From DASXMT01 sp963803065 (GTDB lineage: Bacteria > Actinomycetota > Acidimicrobiia > Acidimicrobiales > RAAP-2): DNA of 64,000 bases. Shown in pieces: positions 41,865 to 49,542 of this stretch. The stretch covers positions 124,001 through 188,000 of the forward strand of contig CAWDKW010000008.1 in NCBI GenBank assembly GCA_963803065.1. Reading direction: 5' to 3'. Below the pieces are notes generated by a model, which searched no databases, had not been told where the DNA came from, and was given only the letters and a program-made list of their open reading frames with translations. The translations under genes were made by a program, and so were the position numbers. Position 1 is the stretch's first letter, and the number at the start of each line of letters is the position of its first letter.

Positions 41865-42437
41865 ATGGCAGCTTCGTTCATGAAAAGAACAATGGCCTAT
41901 CTCGGACTGGTCGACGACGACTACGACGACTACGACGACTACGACGCCCGCGGCCCCGGGTCGGTGTCGCGCGTCAGCCAACGGGTGGTGACGACCGAGG
42001 AGCCCGACAACCTGGCTCCTCCGGGCCCCCCGAGCCGCATCCGCACGCTGAATCGGGACGAGAACCCCCCGTCGTCGACCCCGGGACCCGGACCCGTACC
42101 GGTGGCCCAGTCGGTCAGTCCCCGTCCCTCCTCGGTCCGGCCCCTCGCCCCCGAGGCCTCCAGTGCTCGGGTGCACATCGTGGCCCCGGTTCGGTTCAGC
42201 GACGCCCAGGAGATCGCCAATCGGCTGATGGGCAACCAGCCGGTCATCGTCAACCTCCAGAATGCCGACCGGGACCTCCAGCGCAGGATGATCGACTTCT
42301 GCAGCGGGGTGACGTACGCCTTGTCGGGCGGCATGGAGCGGGTGGCCGACGAGGTGTTCCTGCTGACCCCGTCGAACGTGAAGGTCTCGGACGAGGAGCG
42401 CCAGCGCCTGCAAGAGCGCGGTTTGGTCAACCCCTGA
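41865..42437 (+). CDS. sepF: Cell division protein SepF
   Basis: SepF anchors and bundles FtsZ at the membrane. The N-terminus MAASFMKRTMAYLGL is the amphipathic membrane-binding helix; an acidic DDDYDDYDDYD stretch and a Pro-rich linker follow; the C-terminal globular domain contains VHIVAPVRFSDAQEIANRLM and FCSGVTYALSGGMERVADEV. ATG 41865 is preceded by GGGAGG at 41855-41860, and a TACGCT at 41843-41848 may be the -10 element. The frame is open to 41805. Length is 190 residues. As no ftsA is seen, SepF is likely the main FtsZ anchor. Confidence 0.94.
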   Translation: MAASFMKRTMAYLGLVDDDYDDYDDYDARGPGSVSRVSQRVVTTEEPDNLAPPGPPSRIRTLNRDENPPSSTPGPGPVPVAQSVSPRPSSVRPLAPEASSARVHIVAPVRFSDAQEIANRLMGNQPVIVNLQNADRDLQRRMIDFCSGVTYALSGGMERVADEVFLLTPSNVKVSDEERQRLQERGLVNP

Positions 42438-42483
42438 TTCGTGGCGACCGGCCCGTGCCAGACCTACCGCCCGGCCCGTTGAG

Positions 42484-42750
42484 ATGAGCCTGCTTCGCAT
42501 CGTCGGCTACCTGCTCGAGGCCTACGTCATCGTGTTGATCGCCACCGCCCTGTTGAGTTGGGTGCGGCCGGCCTACGACTCCCCGATCCGCAGGCTCCAA
42601 CAGGTCCTGGCGGCCATCACCGAGCCCGTCCTGGCTCCGGTCCGCAGGATCCTGCCCACGGCCAGGGTCGGAGGGGTGGGCTTCGACTTCTCGATCATGA
42701 TCGTGGTCCTGGTCATACAGCTGGTGGTGATCCCCCTCGTCTTGAGCTGA
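42484..42750 (+). CDS. YggT family membrane protein
   Basis: Eighty-eight residues with two hydrophobic helices (about 5-25 and 67-88) around the conserved loop LSWVRPAYDSPIRRLQQVLAAI/TEPVLAPVRRILP. YggT proteins are found beside sepF and divIVA; their role is unclear, with links to osmotic tolerance and division proposed. ATG 42484 is 46 bases after sepF. Confidence 0.9.
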   Translation: MSLLRIVGYLLEAYVIVLIATALLSWVRPAYDSPIRRLQQVLAAITEPVLAPVRRILPTARVGGVGFDFSIMIVVLVIQLVVIPLVLS

Positions 42751-42870
42751 CCGAGGGATCGGCGGGGTCCACGCTCGGCCGGAGGCGGTCGGAAACCCAG
42801 GTCCTGGGCATGCGGGCGGCCCTCGGGCCGGTCCAGAGCCGGGATCCGCAAACGGGTCCTGCCGGTTGGA

Positions 42871-42876
42871 TACCAT
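42871..42876 (+). promoter_or_regulatory. -10 element TACCAT for divIVA
   Basis: TACCAT ends seven bases before ATG 42884. It supports a divIVA start at 42884 rather than the in-frame TTG 42866 upstream, which lies before the -10 element. Confidence 0.6.
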
Positions 42877-42883
42877 GCACGAC

Positions 42884-43666
42884 ATGGATTCTGCCCAGTC
42901 TGCACTCGATTCCCTCCGGACCGTCGAATTCCGGGAAACCCTCAAGGGGTATCACCGCGATGACGTCGATGAATACCTCGAGAAGGCGGCGGTCGAGGCC
43001 GAAGGACTCCAGGAGCAGTTCCGCCAGGCCAACGATCGTCTGCGCCAGGCCGGTGAGCGCATCGCCCAGCTCGAGGCGGCCCTGGAGCGGAAGCCGGCGG
43101 AGCCCGAGCGGGCCCCCGAGGCCCCGGTCGTGGCCGACGAGACCCTGCAGCGGACCCTCATCTTGGCCCAGCAGTTCGTCGACCAGACCAAGGCCGACTC
43201 GGAGGCCCGGGCGTCCAAGACGATGGCCGATGCCGAAGAGCGCTCCCGCGTGATGATCTCGCAGGCCGAGTCGAGGGCCTCCCACATCGCCTCGGAGGCC
43301 GAGCGCAAGCTCCGGGACGAAGTGGCCCGTCTGGAGGCAGCCCGCACGCAGCTGTCCGGTGACGTCGAGAAGATGGCCCGCCACCTCGACAGCGAGAGGA
43401 GCCGGCTCCGCTCCGCACTGTCGGAGATCATGAAGTGGGTCGACGACAACGTGCAGCCGGCCTCGGCGCTGAACGCCCGGCCGTCGAGCGGCTCGGGGGC
43501 ACAGGACCGGGGTCCCGGGTCCCCCGGTGCCCGCCCCGCACAGTCGGGCGACCCGTCGGGACGAATCAGCGGAGGGCCGATCTCGGGCCAGGTGAGCGCG
43601 GTACGGACCAGCGATTCGTCCGTCCAGACCCTCGATGTCGGGAGCACCCAGCCGCCCCAGTTCTGA
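42884..43666 (+). CDS. divIVA: DivIVA/Wag31-like polar growth and septum-site protein
   Basis: DivIVA recognises curved membrane and organises polar or septal growth in Actinobacteria. The N-terminal lipid-binding segment VEFRETLKGYHRDDVDEYLE is followed by long coiled coils (about 30-70 and 90-190, e.g. EDARERSR-like heptads in ADAEERSRVMISQAESRAS). The last 70 residues are Gly/Ser/Pro-rich and disordered. ATG 42884 follows a -10 element at seven bases. Length is 260 residues. Confidence 0.92.
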   Translation: MDSAQSALDSLRTVEFRETLKGYHRDDVDEYLEKAAVEAEGLQEQFRQANDRLRQAGERIAQLEAALERKPAEPERAPEAPVVADETLQRTLILAQQFVDQTKADSEARASKTMADAEERSRVMISQAESRASHIASEAERKLRDEVARLEAARTQLSGDVEKMARHLDSERSRLRSALSEIMKWVDDNVQPASALNARPSSGSGAQDRGPGSPGARPAQSGDPSGRISGGPISGQVSAVRTSDSSVQTLDVGSTQPPQF

Positions 43667-43743
43667 GCCCCGGCCCCGACCAACCCGGTCGGAGCCGTTC
43701 CCCCTGTATCGTGACCCCCTCGGGTGGCGCCATGCCGCCCGGA

Positions 43744-43772
43744 TTGCCGCAGGGTGGCCGGCAGGGTATCGT
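43744..43772 (+). promoter_or_regulatory. Probable promoter of the DksA-like gene
   Basis: TTGCCG at 43744-43749 and TATCGT at 43767-43772 are 17 bases apart, giving a start near 43779 and a leader of about 75 bases that ends in a hairpin containing the ribosome-binding site. TATCGT is the same -10 sequence as at ftsZ. Confidence 0.5.
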
Positions 43773-43831
43773 CGCCCGCTCACCACAAGTCAAGGGACCC
43801 GTTCTGAGCGCTTGCCGGCGCCGGCGCGGCG

Positions 43832-43847
43832 CCTCCTTGGAAGGAGG
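43832..43847 (+). promoter_or_regulatory. Palindrome enclosing the ribosome-binding site of the DksA-like gene
   Basis: CCTCCTTGGAAGGAGG is a perfect inverted repeat. Its right arm AAGGAGG is a full-strength Shine-Dalgarno sequence for GTG 43853, and its left arm CCTCCTT equals the anti-Shine-Dalgarno end of 16S rRNA. The RNA could fold and hide the ribosome-binding site. Right after it, ATG 43851 is followed at once by TGA, a start-stop pair that overlaps the GTG start. Confidence 0.6.
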
Positions 43848-43852
43848 TTGAT

Positions 43853-44719
43853 GTGACGGCAGGAAAGAGGGCGGCACCGGCCAAGGCCCCAGCCAGGACG
43901 GTCCGGTCGGCCAAGCCAACCGGCACCGCCAAGGCCGGCTCCCCGGACGTCACCGCCAAGCCGACCCGGCCCGCCCCCGCCACCGCCAAGGTGGCGAAGT
44001 CCGCTCACACGAACAACTCGGCGGCCACGTCGACGGCCAGGTCAGCCAACAGCGCAGCCAAGCCGGCGGCCAGGCCGGCCCCCCGGTCGGTGGCCACCGC
44101 CTCCCGTCCTGCGGCCAAGAAGGCGGAGAAGGCAACCAAGGCAGCCAAGGCAACCAAGACCCCCGCGGCCAAGACGGTGGATCACCCCAAGCCGCCGGCC
44201 AAGCCGCCCGCATCGTCCGCGAAGTCAGCGTCCAACAAGAAGGTCGCTCCGGCGAAGAAAGCTGCTGCATCTGTGAACTCCACGACCACGTCGAACTCGA
44301 TCACCGCTGACCTGCCGGCCAAGAAGGCCGCCGCCGGTCCCTACGCCAAGGAGCCGAAGTTCCTCGAGGAGCAAAGGGCCCTCCTCGCCGAGGAGCGGGG
44401 GATCTATCAGGGGCAAGCGGAGGACCTCCAAGCCGAGGCCGACTCGTTGGCCCAGGAGCGTGAGCCCGGGGACGTCCAATTCGACGAGGAGTCGGGCGAG
44501 GGCGGGACGGTCACCGTCGACCGGGAACGCGATCTCGCCCTCTCGGCCCAGGCCCTCTTGGCCGTGGAGGAGATCGACGACGCCGAGCGCAAGATCGACC
44601 GCAAGACCTACGGCGCCTGCGAGCGCTGTCACGAGGCCATCCCCAAGGCCCGTCTCCGCGCGCTGCCCTTTGCCCGCCTGTGTGTGGCGTGCAAGAGCGG
44701 GGGACTGTCGCGACGCTGA
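43853..44719 (+). CDS. TraR/DksA-type zinc-finger protein with a histone H1-like N-terminal tail
   Basis: The C-terminal 125 residues are DksA/TraR-like: a charged coiled coil (FLEEQRALLAEERGIYQGQA) and a zinc finger with Cys256, Cys259, Cys277 and Cys280 (C-x2-C-x17-C-x2-C). Members bind RNA polymerase through its secondary channel. Residues 1-150 are almost only Ala, Lys, Pro, Ser and Thr (for example KKAEKATKAAKATKTPAAK), like the tails of histone H1 or mycobacterial HupB, suggesting nonspecific nucleic-acid binding. GTG 43853 follows a strong but hairpin-embedded ribosome-binding site. Length is 288 residues. It overlaps or abuts lspA. Confidence 0.88.
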   Translation: MTAGKRAAPAKAPARTVRSAKPTGTAKAGSPDVTAKPTRPAPATAKVAKSAHTNNSAATSTARSANSAAKPAARPAPRSVATASRPAAKKAEKATKAAKATKTPAAKTVDHPKPPAKPPASSAKSASNKKVAPAKKAAASVNSTTTSNSITADLPAKKAAAGPYAKEPKFLEEQRALLAEERGIYQGQAEDLQAEADSLAQEREPGDVQFDEESGEGGTVTVDRERDLALSAQALLAVEEIDDAERKIDRKTYGACERCHEAIPKARLRALPFARLCVACKSGGLSRR

Positions 44720-45219
44720 CCGGTGAGGTCGGGTCCGAGACCCGCCGCCCGGTATCCCGGTGGGGGAGTGGGCCCCATCTGGCCCTCGCTTCGGCCGTCG
44801 CCGCGGTCGTGGTGGTGGTCGACCAGCTGACCAAGTCGTGGGCCGTGTCCCGTCTGTCGCACGGGCCGATCCATGTCGTCGGTACCCTCGACCTGGAGCT
44901 GCAACACAACACCGGTTCGGCCTTCAGCCTGTTCCAGGGAGAGGCGGCGGTGCTGGTGGTGATCGCCGTGATCCTGGTGGGCGCCCTGTTGGTCCTGGCC
45001 GGTCGCGCCCCGACCTGGGGCCGCGCCGTCGTGATCGGGCTGATCCTCGGAGGGGCACTGGGGAACCTCGCCGATCGCTTGTTCCGGGGCGACCACGGTG
45101 CCGTGATCGACTTCATCGCCCTCCACGTCTGGCCCACGTTCAACGTGGCCGACTCCTGCATCGTGGTGGGTTGCATCCTGTTGGTCGTGTCGCTGCTGCG
45201 GGTCAGGCAGCCGTCATGA
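44680..45219 (+). CDS. lspA: Lipoprotein signal peptidase II
   Basis: LspA cleaves the signal peptide of prolipoproteins in the membrane. Four hydrophobic helices are present; catalytic aspartates lie in GNLADRLFRG and FNVADSCIV, and NTGSAFSLF is the conserved loop. The start is uncertain: the frame is open from GTG 44680 within the preceding gene; GTG 44689 and a CTG 44716 overlapping the preceding stop as CTGA are alternatives, giving 167-179 residues. The stop overlaps the pseudouridine synthase (ATGA), the usual lspA-rluD pair. Confidence 0.92.
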   Translation: MCGVQERGTVATLTGEVGSETRRPVSRWGSGPHLALASAVAAVVVVVDQLTKSWAVSRLSHGPIHVVGTLDLELQHNTGSAFSLFQGEAAVLVVIAVILVGALLVLAGRAPTWGRAVVIGLILGGALGNLADRLFRGDHGAVIDFIALHVWPTFNVADSCIVVGCILLVVSLLRVRQPS

Positions 45220-46256
45220 CCGCCCTCTCGATCGAGGTCCCCCCGTCGCTCGACGGCGTCCGGGTGGACCGGGCGGTGGCGCTGCTCGCCGACCTGTCTC
45301 GGTCCACCGTGGAGCACCTGGTCGCGGATGGACGGGTACGGCTGGACGACCAGCCGGTGCGGGCCAGGAGCCGGGCGCTGCGCGTCGGTCAGCGACTCGT
45401 CGTCGAGCTCGAAGACGACACTGTGCCCGAGCCACCCCGAGCGGATCCCTCGGTGGAGTTCGACGTCGTCTACGCCGACGACCAGATCATCGTGGTGGAC
45501 AAGCCGGCCGGCCTCGTGGTCCACCCAGGTGCGGGCAATCGAACCGGAACGCTGGTGAACGGCCTCCTGGCCCGGTTCCCCGATCTGGCCTCGCTGGGCG
45601 GACCGACCGGCGTCCCCCTCGTCGGCAGCGAATCGACCGGCGCCCCCCGCCAAGACGACATGTCGAACGGCGTACCCCTCTTCGGCGACGACGCCGCGTT
45701 CCTGGGCGGCGACCCTGATCGGCCCGGGATCGTCCACCGGCTCGATCGGGGGACGTCCGGACTGCTGGTCGTGGCCCGGACCCGAGAGGCCACGGCGTCA
45801 TTGGTGGCCCAGCTCACCGAGCGGACCGTCGAGCGCCGGTACCGGGCGCTGGTGCAGGGCACGCTGGAGTCAGGCACAGGGGTCGTCGACGCCCCCATCG
45901 GCCGGTCGGAGACCTCGCCCACCCGCATGACCGTGACCCAACGGGGCAAGCCGGCCAGGACCCGCTACCGGGTCGAAGCGCGCTATGGCCGCCCGGTCCC
46001 GTTGACCCTCGTGGAAGCCACCCTCGAAACCGGCCGCACCCATCAGATCCGGGTCCACTTGGCCGCCATCGGGCACCCGGTGGTGGGCGATGAAGCCTAC
46101 GGCGCTCGCCGGCCGGTCCCGGGGACGACGCTCGAGCGGCCGTTCCTGCACGCGCGGTGGCTCGGTTTCGTGCACCCTGCGACCGGGCACCGCGTGTCAT
46201 GGGAATCAGACCTCCCCGCCGAGCTGCAGTCCGTGCTGGCTACCTTGGAGAACTGA
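45216..46256 (+). CDS. rluD: RluA-family 23S rRNA pseudouridine synthase
   Basis: The enzyme isomerises uridines in 23S rRNA. An N-terminal S4 RNA-binding domain (VRVDRAVALLADLSRSTVEHLV) precedes the catalytic domain with HRLDRGTSGLLVVARTRE, whose Asp is catalytic, and the segment GRTHQIRVHLAAIGHPVVGD. The stretch between them holds about 35 extra residues relative to a minimal member. ATG 45216 overlaps the lspA stop (ATGA). Length is 346 residues. RluD is the likeliest subtype from the lspA neighbour, not proven. Confidence 0.93.
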   Translation: MTALSIEVPPSLDGVRVDRAVALLADLSRSTVEHLVADGRVRLDDQPVRARSRALRVGQRLVVELEDDTVPEPPRADPSVEFDVVYADDQIIVVDKPAGLVVHPGAGNRTGTLVNGLLARFPDLASLGGPTGVPLVGSESTGAPRQDDMSNGVPLFGDDAAFLGGDPDRPGIVHRLDRGTSGLLVVARTREATASLVAQLTERTVERRYRALVQGTLESGTGVVDAPIGRSETSPTRMTVTQRGKPARTRYRVEARYGRPVPLTLVEATLETGRTHQIRVHLAAIGHPVVGDEAYGARRPVPGTTLERPFLHARWLGFVHPATGHRVSWESDLPAELQSVLATLEN

Positions 46257-46312
46257 GGCCGGCGCGAGCACAACTCAGGCCGCACCGCCGGGCCGGGACC
46301 TCTCAGGATCGG

Positions 46313-47218
46313 TCAGGCTGCCTCGTAGACCGCCTCGAGAGCTTCGCTGCCTCCGAGGACCTCGAGGGCCTCGGCTTCGGCCTGGCGAACCTTGCGCACG
46401 CCCACGCCCAGGCGCTCGGCGGTGGTCTGGAGGGAGGCCGGATCGGACCCGCCGAAGCCGAACCGGTTCACGATCACCGCACGCTGCAGTTCCGTCAGCC
46501 GCTCCACCGCCTGGCGGACCAGATCGAGGGTCAGGTCGGTGGCCACCTCGTTCTCGAAGTCGTTCGAGTCGGCGGAGACCAGGTCGCCCAAGGTGGCCGA
46601 CGACTCGGACGTCGCCGGCTGGTCCAGGCTGGCCACGACGCGGGCCAGGCCCGAGAGGTTGCTTCTGGCTTCGGCGGTCAATCCGGTCGCCTCATCGAGC
46701 TCCTCGGCCGTCGGGGCGCGTTGCAACAGATGGGTCAGCTCCCAATTGGCTGCGTCCACCTGCTGGTTTCGCTCTGCCACTTCCATGGGAAGTCGGATCG
46801 TTCGGCCGTGCTGCTGGACGGCCCGCTGCAGGGCCTGGCGGATCCACCAGGTGGCATAGGTGGAGAACCGGAAACCACGCTCGTAGTCGAACTTGTCGAC
46901 CGCCCGCATCAGCCCGAAGGTGCCCTCTTGGATGAGGTCGGGGAGGTCCACGCCGCGATCTTGGTACCGACGGGCCCAGTGGACCACCAAACGAAGGTTG
47001 GCGGCGATCATCTCGCGCCTCGCCTCCTGGTCACCGGCGGCCACCCGCTTGGCCAACGCCGTCTGGGCTTCGTGGTCCGGGAGAGGGTGATGGTCCAGGT
47101 CACGCAGGAACAAACCGAGGCTGTCCGCGTCTGAGCCCCGGGGGTGCCCGCTCGACGTGGCCCTCCGAATACGCTCTGCAGTGTTCGTAGCGGTGCGAGT
47201 AGCCATTTCCATCCTCAC
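46313..47218 (-). CDS. Sigma-70 family RNA polymerase sigma factor (group 2, SigB/HrdB-like)
   Basis: The protein has regions 1.2 to 4: LGLFLRDLDHHPLPDHEAQ (1.2), LRLVVHWARRYQDRGVDLPD and RFSTYATWWIRQALQRAV (2.1-2.4, -10 recognition and melting), region 3, and an abbreviated region 4 (AERLGVGVRKVRQAEAEALE) for the -35 element. At 301 residues it lacks the long region 1.1 of the primary sigma factor, so I place it in group 2. It is transcribed toward rluD. The start may be GTG 47218 or ATG 47212 or 47206. A TAATAG six bases before GTG 47218 nearly fits the leaderless -10 pattern. A 19-bp repeat array lies 100 bases upstream. Confidence 0.93.
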   Translation of the reverse strand: MRMEMATRTATNTAERIRRATSSGHPRGSDADSLGLFLRDLDHHPLPDHEAQTALAKRVAAGDQEARREMIAANLRLVVHWARRYQDRGVDLPDLIQEGTFGLMRAVDKFDYERGFRFSTYATWWIRQALQRAVQQHGRTIRLPMEVAERNQQVDAANWELTHLLQRAPTAEELDEATGLTAEARSNLSGLARVVASLDQPATSESSATLGDLVSADSNDFENEVATDLTLDLVRQAVERLTELQRAVIVNRFGFGGSDPASLQTTAERLGVGVRKVRQAEAEALEVLGGSEALEAVYEAA

Positions 47219-47316
47219 CCTGGTCTATTACCAGTCCCAATACCCAACGCACATATCAACGCATCAAAGCGGGCCGGCATTCCGGGCCGTTCGCTTTGCC
47301 CTTGTTCGGGAGTGGC

Positions 47317-47469
47317 GATGGCCATGCCCTTTGCCGGTGGCCATGCCCTTTCCCGGTGGCCATGCCCTTTCCCGGTGGACATGCCGGTTCCCGGTGGCCA
47401 CGCCGGTTCCCTGTAACCACGCCGGTTCCCGGATCGGCCATCTGGTTCCCGATGGCGAGACCGACTCCC
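47317..47469. repeat. Tandem array of a degenerate 19-bp repeat upstream of the sigma factor gene
   Basis: Eight units begin at 47317, 47336, 47355, 47374, 47393, 47412, 47431 and 47451; the second and third are identical (GGTGGCCATGCCCTTTCCC), the others drift. The period is 19 bp except one 20-bp unit, so it is not a codon repeat. It lies in the 293-bp gap between the divergent sigma factor and histidine phosphatase genes and could act on either promoter. The rest of the gap shows nothing clear. Confidence 0.85.
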
Positions 47470-47511
47470 GGTTGGCTTGCACGGCCGCCGCGGGGGTGGT
47501 CGGCTGTCCCG

Positions 47512-48087
47512 ATGGATCCGACGGAAAGCCGGTGCTTCCTGATCCGGCACGGTGAGACCGAATGGAGCCTTTCGCGTCGCCACACGGGCCGCACCGACCT
47601 CCCGCTCCTGCCCGTCGGCCGCAAGCAGGCGGAGGCCCTCCGCACACTCCTGTCCCGGTGGTCGTTCCGGCTGGTGCTCCAGAGCCCTCGCGCCCGCGCC
47701 ATCGAGACCTGCCGTCTGGCCGGACTCGGGCCCGGGGCAGTGACCGATCCGGATCTGGCCGAGTGGGACTACGGGATCTATGAGGGGTTGACTACGGCGG
47801 AGATCCTGGAGCAGAACCCGGGCTGGGATCTCTGGCGGGACGGGGCCCCGGGCGGCGAGTCCCCGGCTGCGGTCGAGGCCAGGGTCGACCGGGTCATCGC
47901 CAAGGTTCGGTCTGCTCCCGGTGACGTGGCCTGTGTGGCCCACTCCCACCTTCTCCGGGCCCTCGGTGCCCGGTGGGTGGGCCTGCCAGTCGAGGGTGGC
48001 CGGTACTTCACCCTCGACCCGGCGTCGATGAGCATTCTGGCCTGGGAGCGCGAGCGCCCCGTCGTCAACGTCTGGAACCGGACCTGA
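47512..48087 (+). CDS. Histidine phosphatase family protein (phosphoglycerate mutase-like)
   Basis: The catalytic RHG motif is Arg12-His13-Gly14 in FLIRHGETEWS; the proton donor region is EWDYGIYEGLT, and the second histidine is in VAHSHLLRALGARW. Members dephosphorylate sugar phosphates or act as cofactor-dependent mutases; the substrate is not evident. ATG 47512 is used because the frame upstream is only the 19-bp repeat read-through. Length is 191 residues. A stem-loop follows the stop. Confidence 0.9.
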   Translation: MDPTESRCFLIRHGETEWSLSRRHTGRTDLPLLPVGRKQAEALRTLLSRWSFRLVLQSPRARAIETCRLAGLGPGAVTDPDLAEWDYGIYEGLTTAEILEQNPGWDLWRDGAPGGESPAAVEARVDRVIAKVRSAPGDVACVAHSHLLRALGARWVGLPVEGGRYFTLDPASMSILAWERERPVVNVWNRT

Positions 48088-48099
48088 GCTGAGGCTCAG
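48084..48099 (+). terminator. Small stem-loop at the histidine phosphatase stop
   Basis: CTGAGC (48084-48089) and GCTCAG (48094-48099) pair perfectly around a four-base loop, overlapping the TGA stop. It lies between two convergent genes and may end both transcripts. There is no T-tract and the stem is short. Confidence 0.45.
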
Positions 48100-48129
48100 C
48101 CCGCGTGTCCCAGCGGGGTGCCGGGGCTC

Positions 48130-48579
48130 TCAGCCGGCGGTCTGGCGAAGGGCGGGTGTCCGCCCCTGAGCGCGGTCCACCATGTCGGCCAGGTTGAAGG
48201 AGTCCAGGTGGGTGCGCATATGCTCGCCGACGTCGGCCCAGACGCTGAGGAGGATGCACTGTCCCTCGTGGTCGCAGGCCCCGTTGGCGTGGGGCTCGCC
48301 GAAGTCGCCGGCCACGATCGGGCCGTCGACGGCACTGACGATCTGGCTCAGGGTGATCTCCTCGGGTGGGCGGGCCAACACGTAGCCGCCCCCGACCCCT
48401 CGCTTGGAACGGACCAGGCCGGCGCCCTTCAGGGCCAGCAGAATCTGCTCCAGATACGGCTGGGGCAGGCCGGTGCGCTCGGCGATGTCCCTGACCGCAG
48501 TCGGCCCGTCGGTGCTGGCGTGCAGGGCCAGGGACAGCAACGCCCTGCTCGCATAGTCACCCCGAGTGGAAACCTTCAC
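48130..48579 (-). CDS. Rrf2-family transcriptional regulator
   Basis: Rrf2 proteins such as IscR, NsrR and RsrR often sense redox state or NO through an Fe-S cluster. The winged helix (STRGDYASRALLSLALH, GLPQPYLEQILLALKGAGLV) and wing KRGVGGGYVLARP are clear. Only two cysteines are present, Cys102 and Cys108 in ACDHEGQC, a CX5C pair; the first cysteine of the IscR/NsrR triad is missing and a His97 lies nearby. The cluster type, if any, is therefore uncertain. GTG 48579 follows a leaderless -10 element. Length is 149 residues. Confidence 0.9.
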   Translation of the reverse strand: MKVSTRGDYASRALLSLALHASTDGPTAVRDIAERTGLPQPYLEQILLALKGAGLVRSKRGVGGGYVLARPPEEITLSQIVSAVDGPIVAGDFGEPHANGACDHEGQCILLSVWADVGEHMRTHLDSFNLADMVDRAQGRTPALRQTAG

Positions 48580-48585
48580 AAGCCC

Positions 48586-48591
48586 ATGCTA
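48586..48591 (-). promoter_or_regulatory. -10 element TAGCAT for the Rrf2 regulator
   Basis: Read on the minus strand, TAGCAT ends six bases before GTG 48579, predicting a leaderless transcript. Confidence 0.6.
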
Positions 48592-48688
48592 GAGCCAGAA
48601 CCGCCACGGCCGCTGACCTCCTGACCACCCAGGGACCCGACCTCGGGCCGGGCCAGCTGGTTCAGCCGGGCAGACCAGGCCAGCCGGT

Positions 48689-49375
48689 TCAGTGCCCACC
48701 CAGCTTGGACCCCGCCAGGTCCTCTGCCATGGCCCACCCGAAGGCCACGAGCCGGCCGCCCGTCGAGGCATCAACCGTCTCGAAGAGGGGGACGACCTCC
48801 TCGGGCGTCTTGACCTTGGGGCCGCCGAAGTCGAACCCTCCGCACTCGCAGCCATCACCGTTCAGGACGAAGGTCCTGTCGTCGATGCGTCCCTCGGCGC
48901 CGAACCGCTTGGCCAGTCGACGGCCCCAAGCGCGCTCCTCACCCGTCGCCTTATGGTTCGGACCGGGCACCACGTCGGTCAGGCCGGCGAACACCCGGAA
49001 CCCCTCGGCGGACACCAGTCGGGTCCCGACCAGGACATCCTCGTCGGGAAAGGCCAGCAGGGCCCGACGATACTTGTCGCCCATCATCGACCGGAGGACG
49101 GTATCGGCGCGGGCGGTCCGGTCCACGGTGGCCAGGCCGATGAGCAGGGAGGGCGTTCCGCCGATCCGCTCGAGGGTCGAGAACGAGTAGCCCCGGAGCT
49201 TGCTCCCCTCCCGGGCGCGGGTCACCAGCACCCACTCCTCGCGCTGTTTTGACAGGAACCCGATGTCGAAGCGTGGTTCTCGCTCGGCACAGAGATCGGC
49301 CATCTCGGCCAATTCGGTGTCGTTGATTGCCGTGCAGTCCTTGGTTTCCACCTGGATGGACATAGCTGGTTCCAT
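48689..49375 (-). CDS. Conserved-looking protein of unknown function
   Basis: From ATG 49375 the protein has 228 residues; MSIQVETKDCTAIN (ATG 49363) is an alternative start and the frame is open to 49477. The pattern FLSKQREEWVLVTRAREG, RGYSFSTLERIGGTPSLLIG and PDEDVLVGTRLVS suggests an acyltransferase-like alpha/beta fold, but I recognise no catalytic motif. Near the end GDGCECGGFDFGG holds two cysteines. No signal peptide or membrane helix is seen. It lies downstream of dnaE on the same strand. Function unknown. Confidence 0.7.
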   Translation of the reverse strand: MEPAMSIQVETKDCTAINDTELAEMADLCAEREPRFDIGFLSKQREEWVLVTRAREGSKLRGYSFSTLERIGGTPSLLIGLATVDRTARADTVLRSMMGDKYRRALLAFPDEDVLVGTRLVSAEGFRVFAGLTDVVPGPNHKATGEERAWGRRLAKRFGAEGRIDDRTFVLNGDGCECGGFDFGGPKVKTPEEVVPLFETVDASTGGRLVAFGWAMAEDLAGSKLGGH

Positions 49376-49542
49376 GCTCCTCAGTCGCCTGCTGTGGCCT
49401 GTCCCCGTGGGTCGCCCGGTACCATTTCGATCGGTTTGATCGGTCCCAGGTCCCCCTCGATACGAGCCGTGCGGCAATTTTACCGGGATTTGAGGTCACC
49501 TGTCCTATCCAGGTCCGTACCGAACGATGTTCGAGGTCGGGA

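Noticed and set aside
47317..47469. CRISPR array.
   Set aside because: Units are contiguous 19-bp repeats with no spacers and no cas genes nearby.
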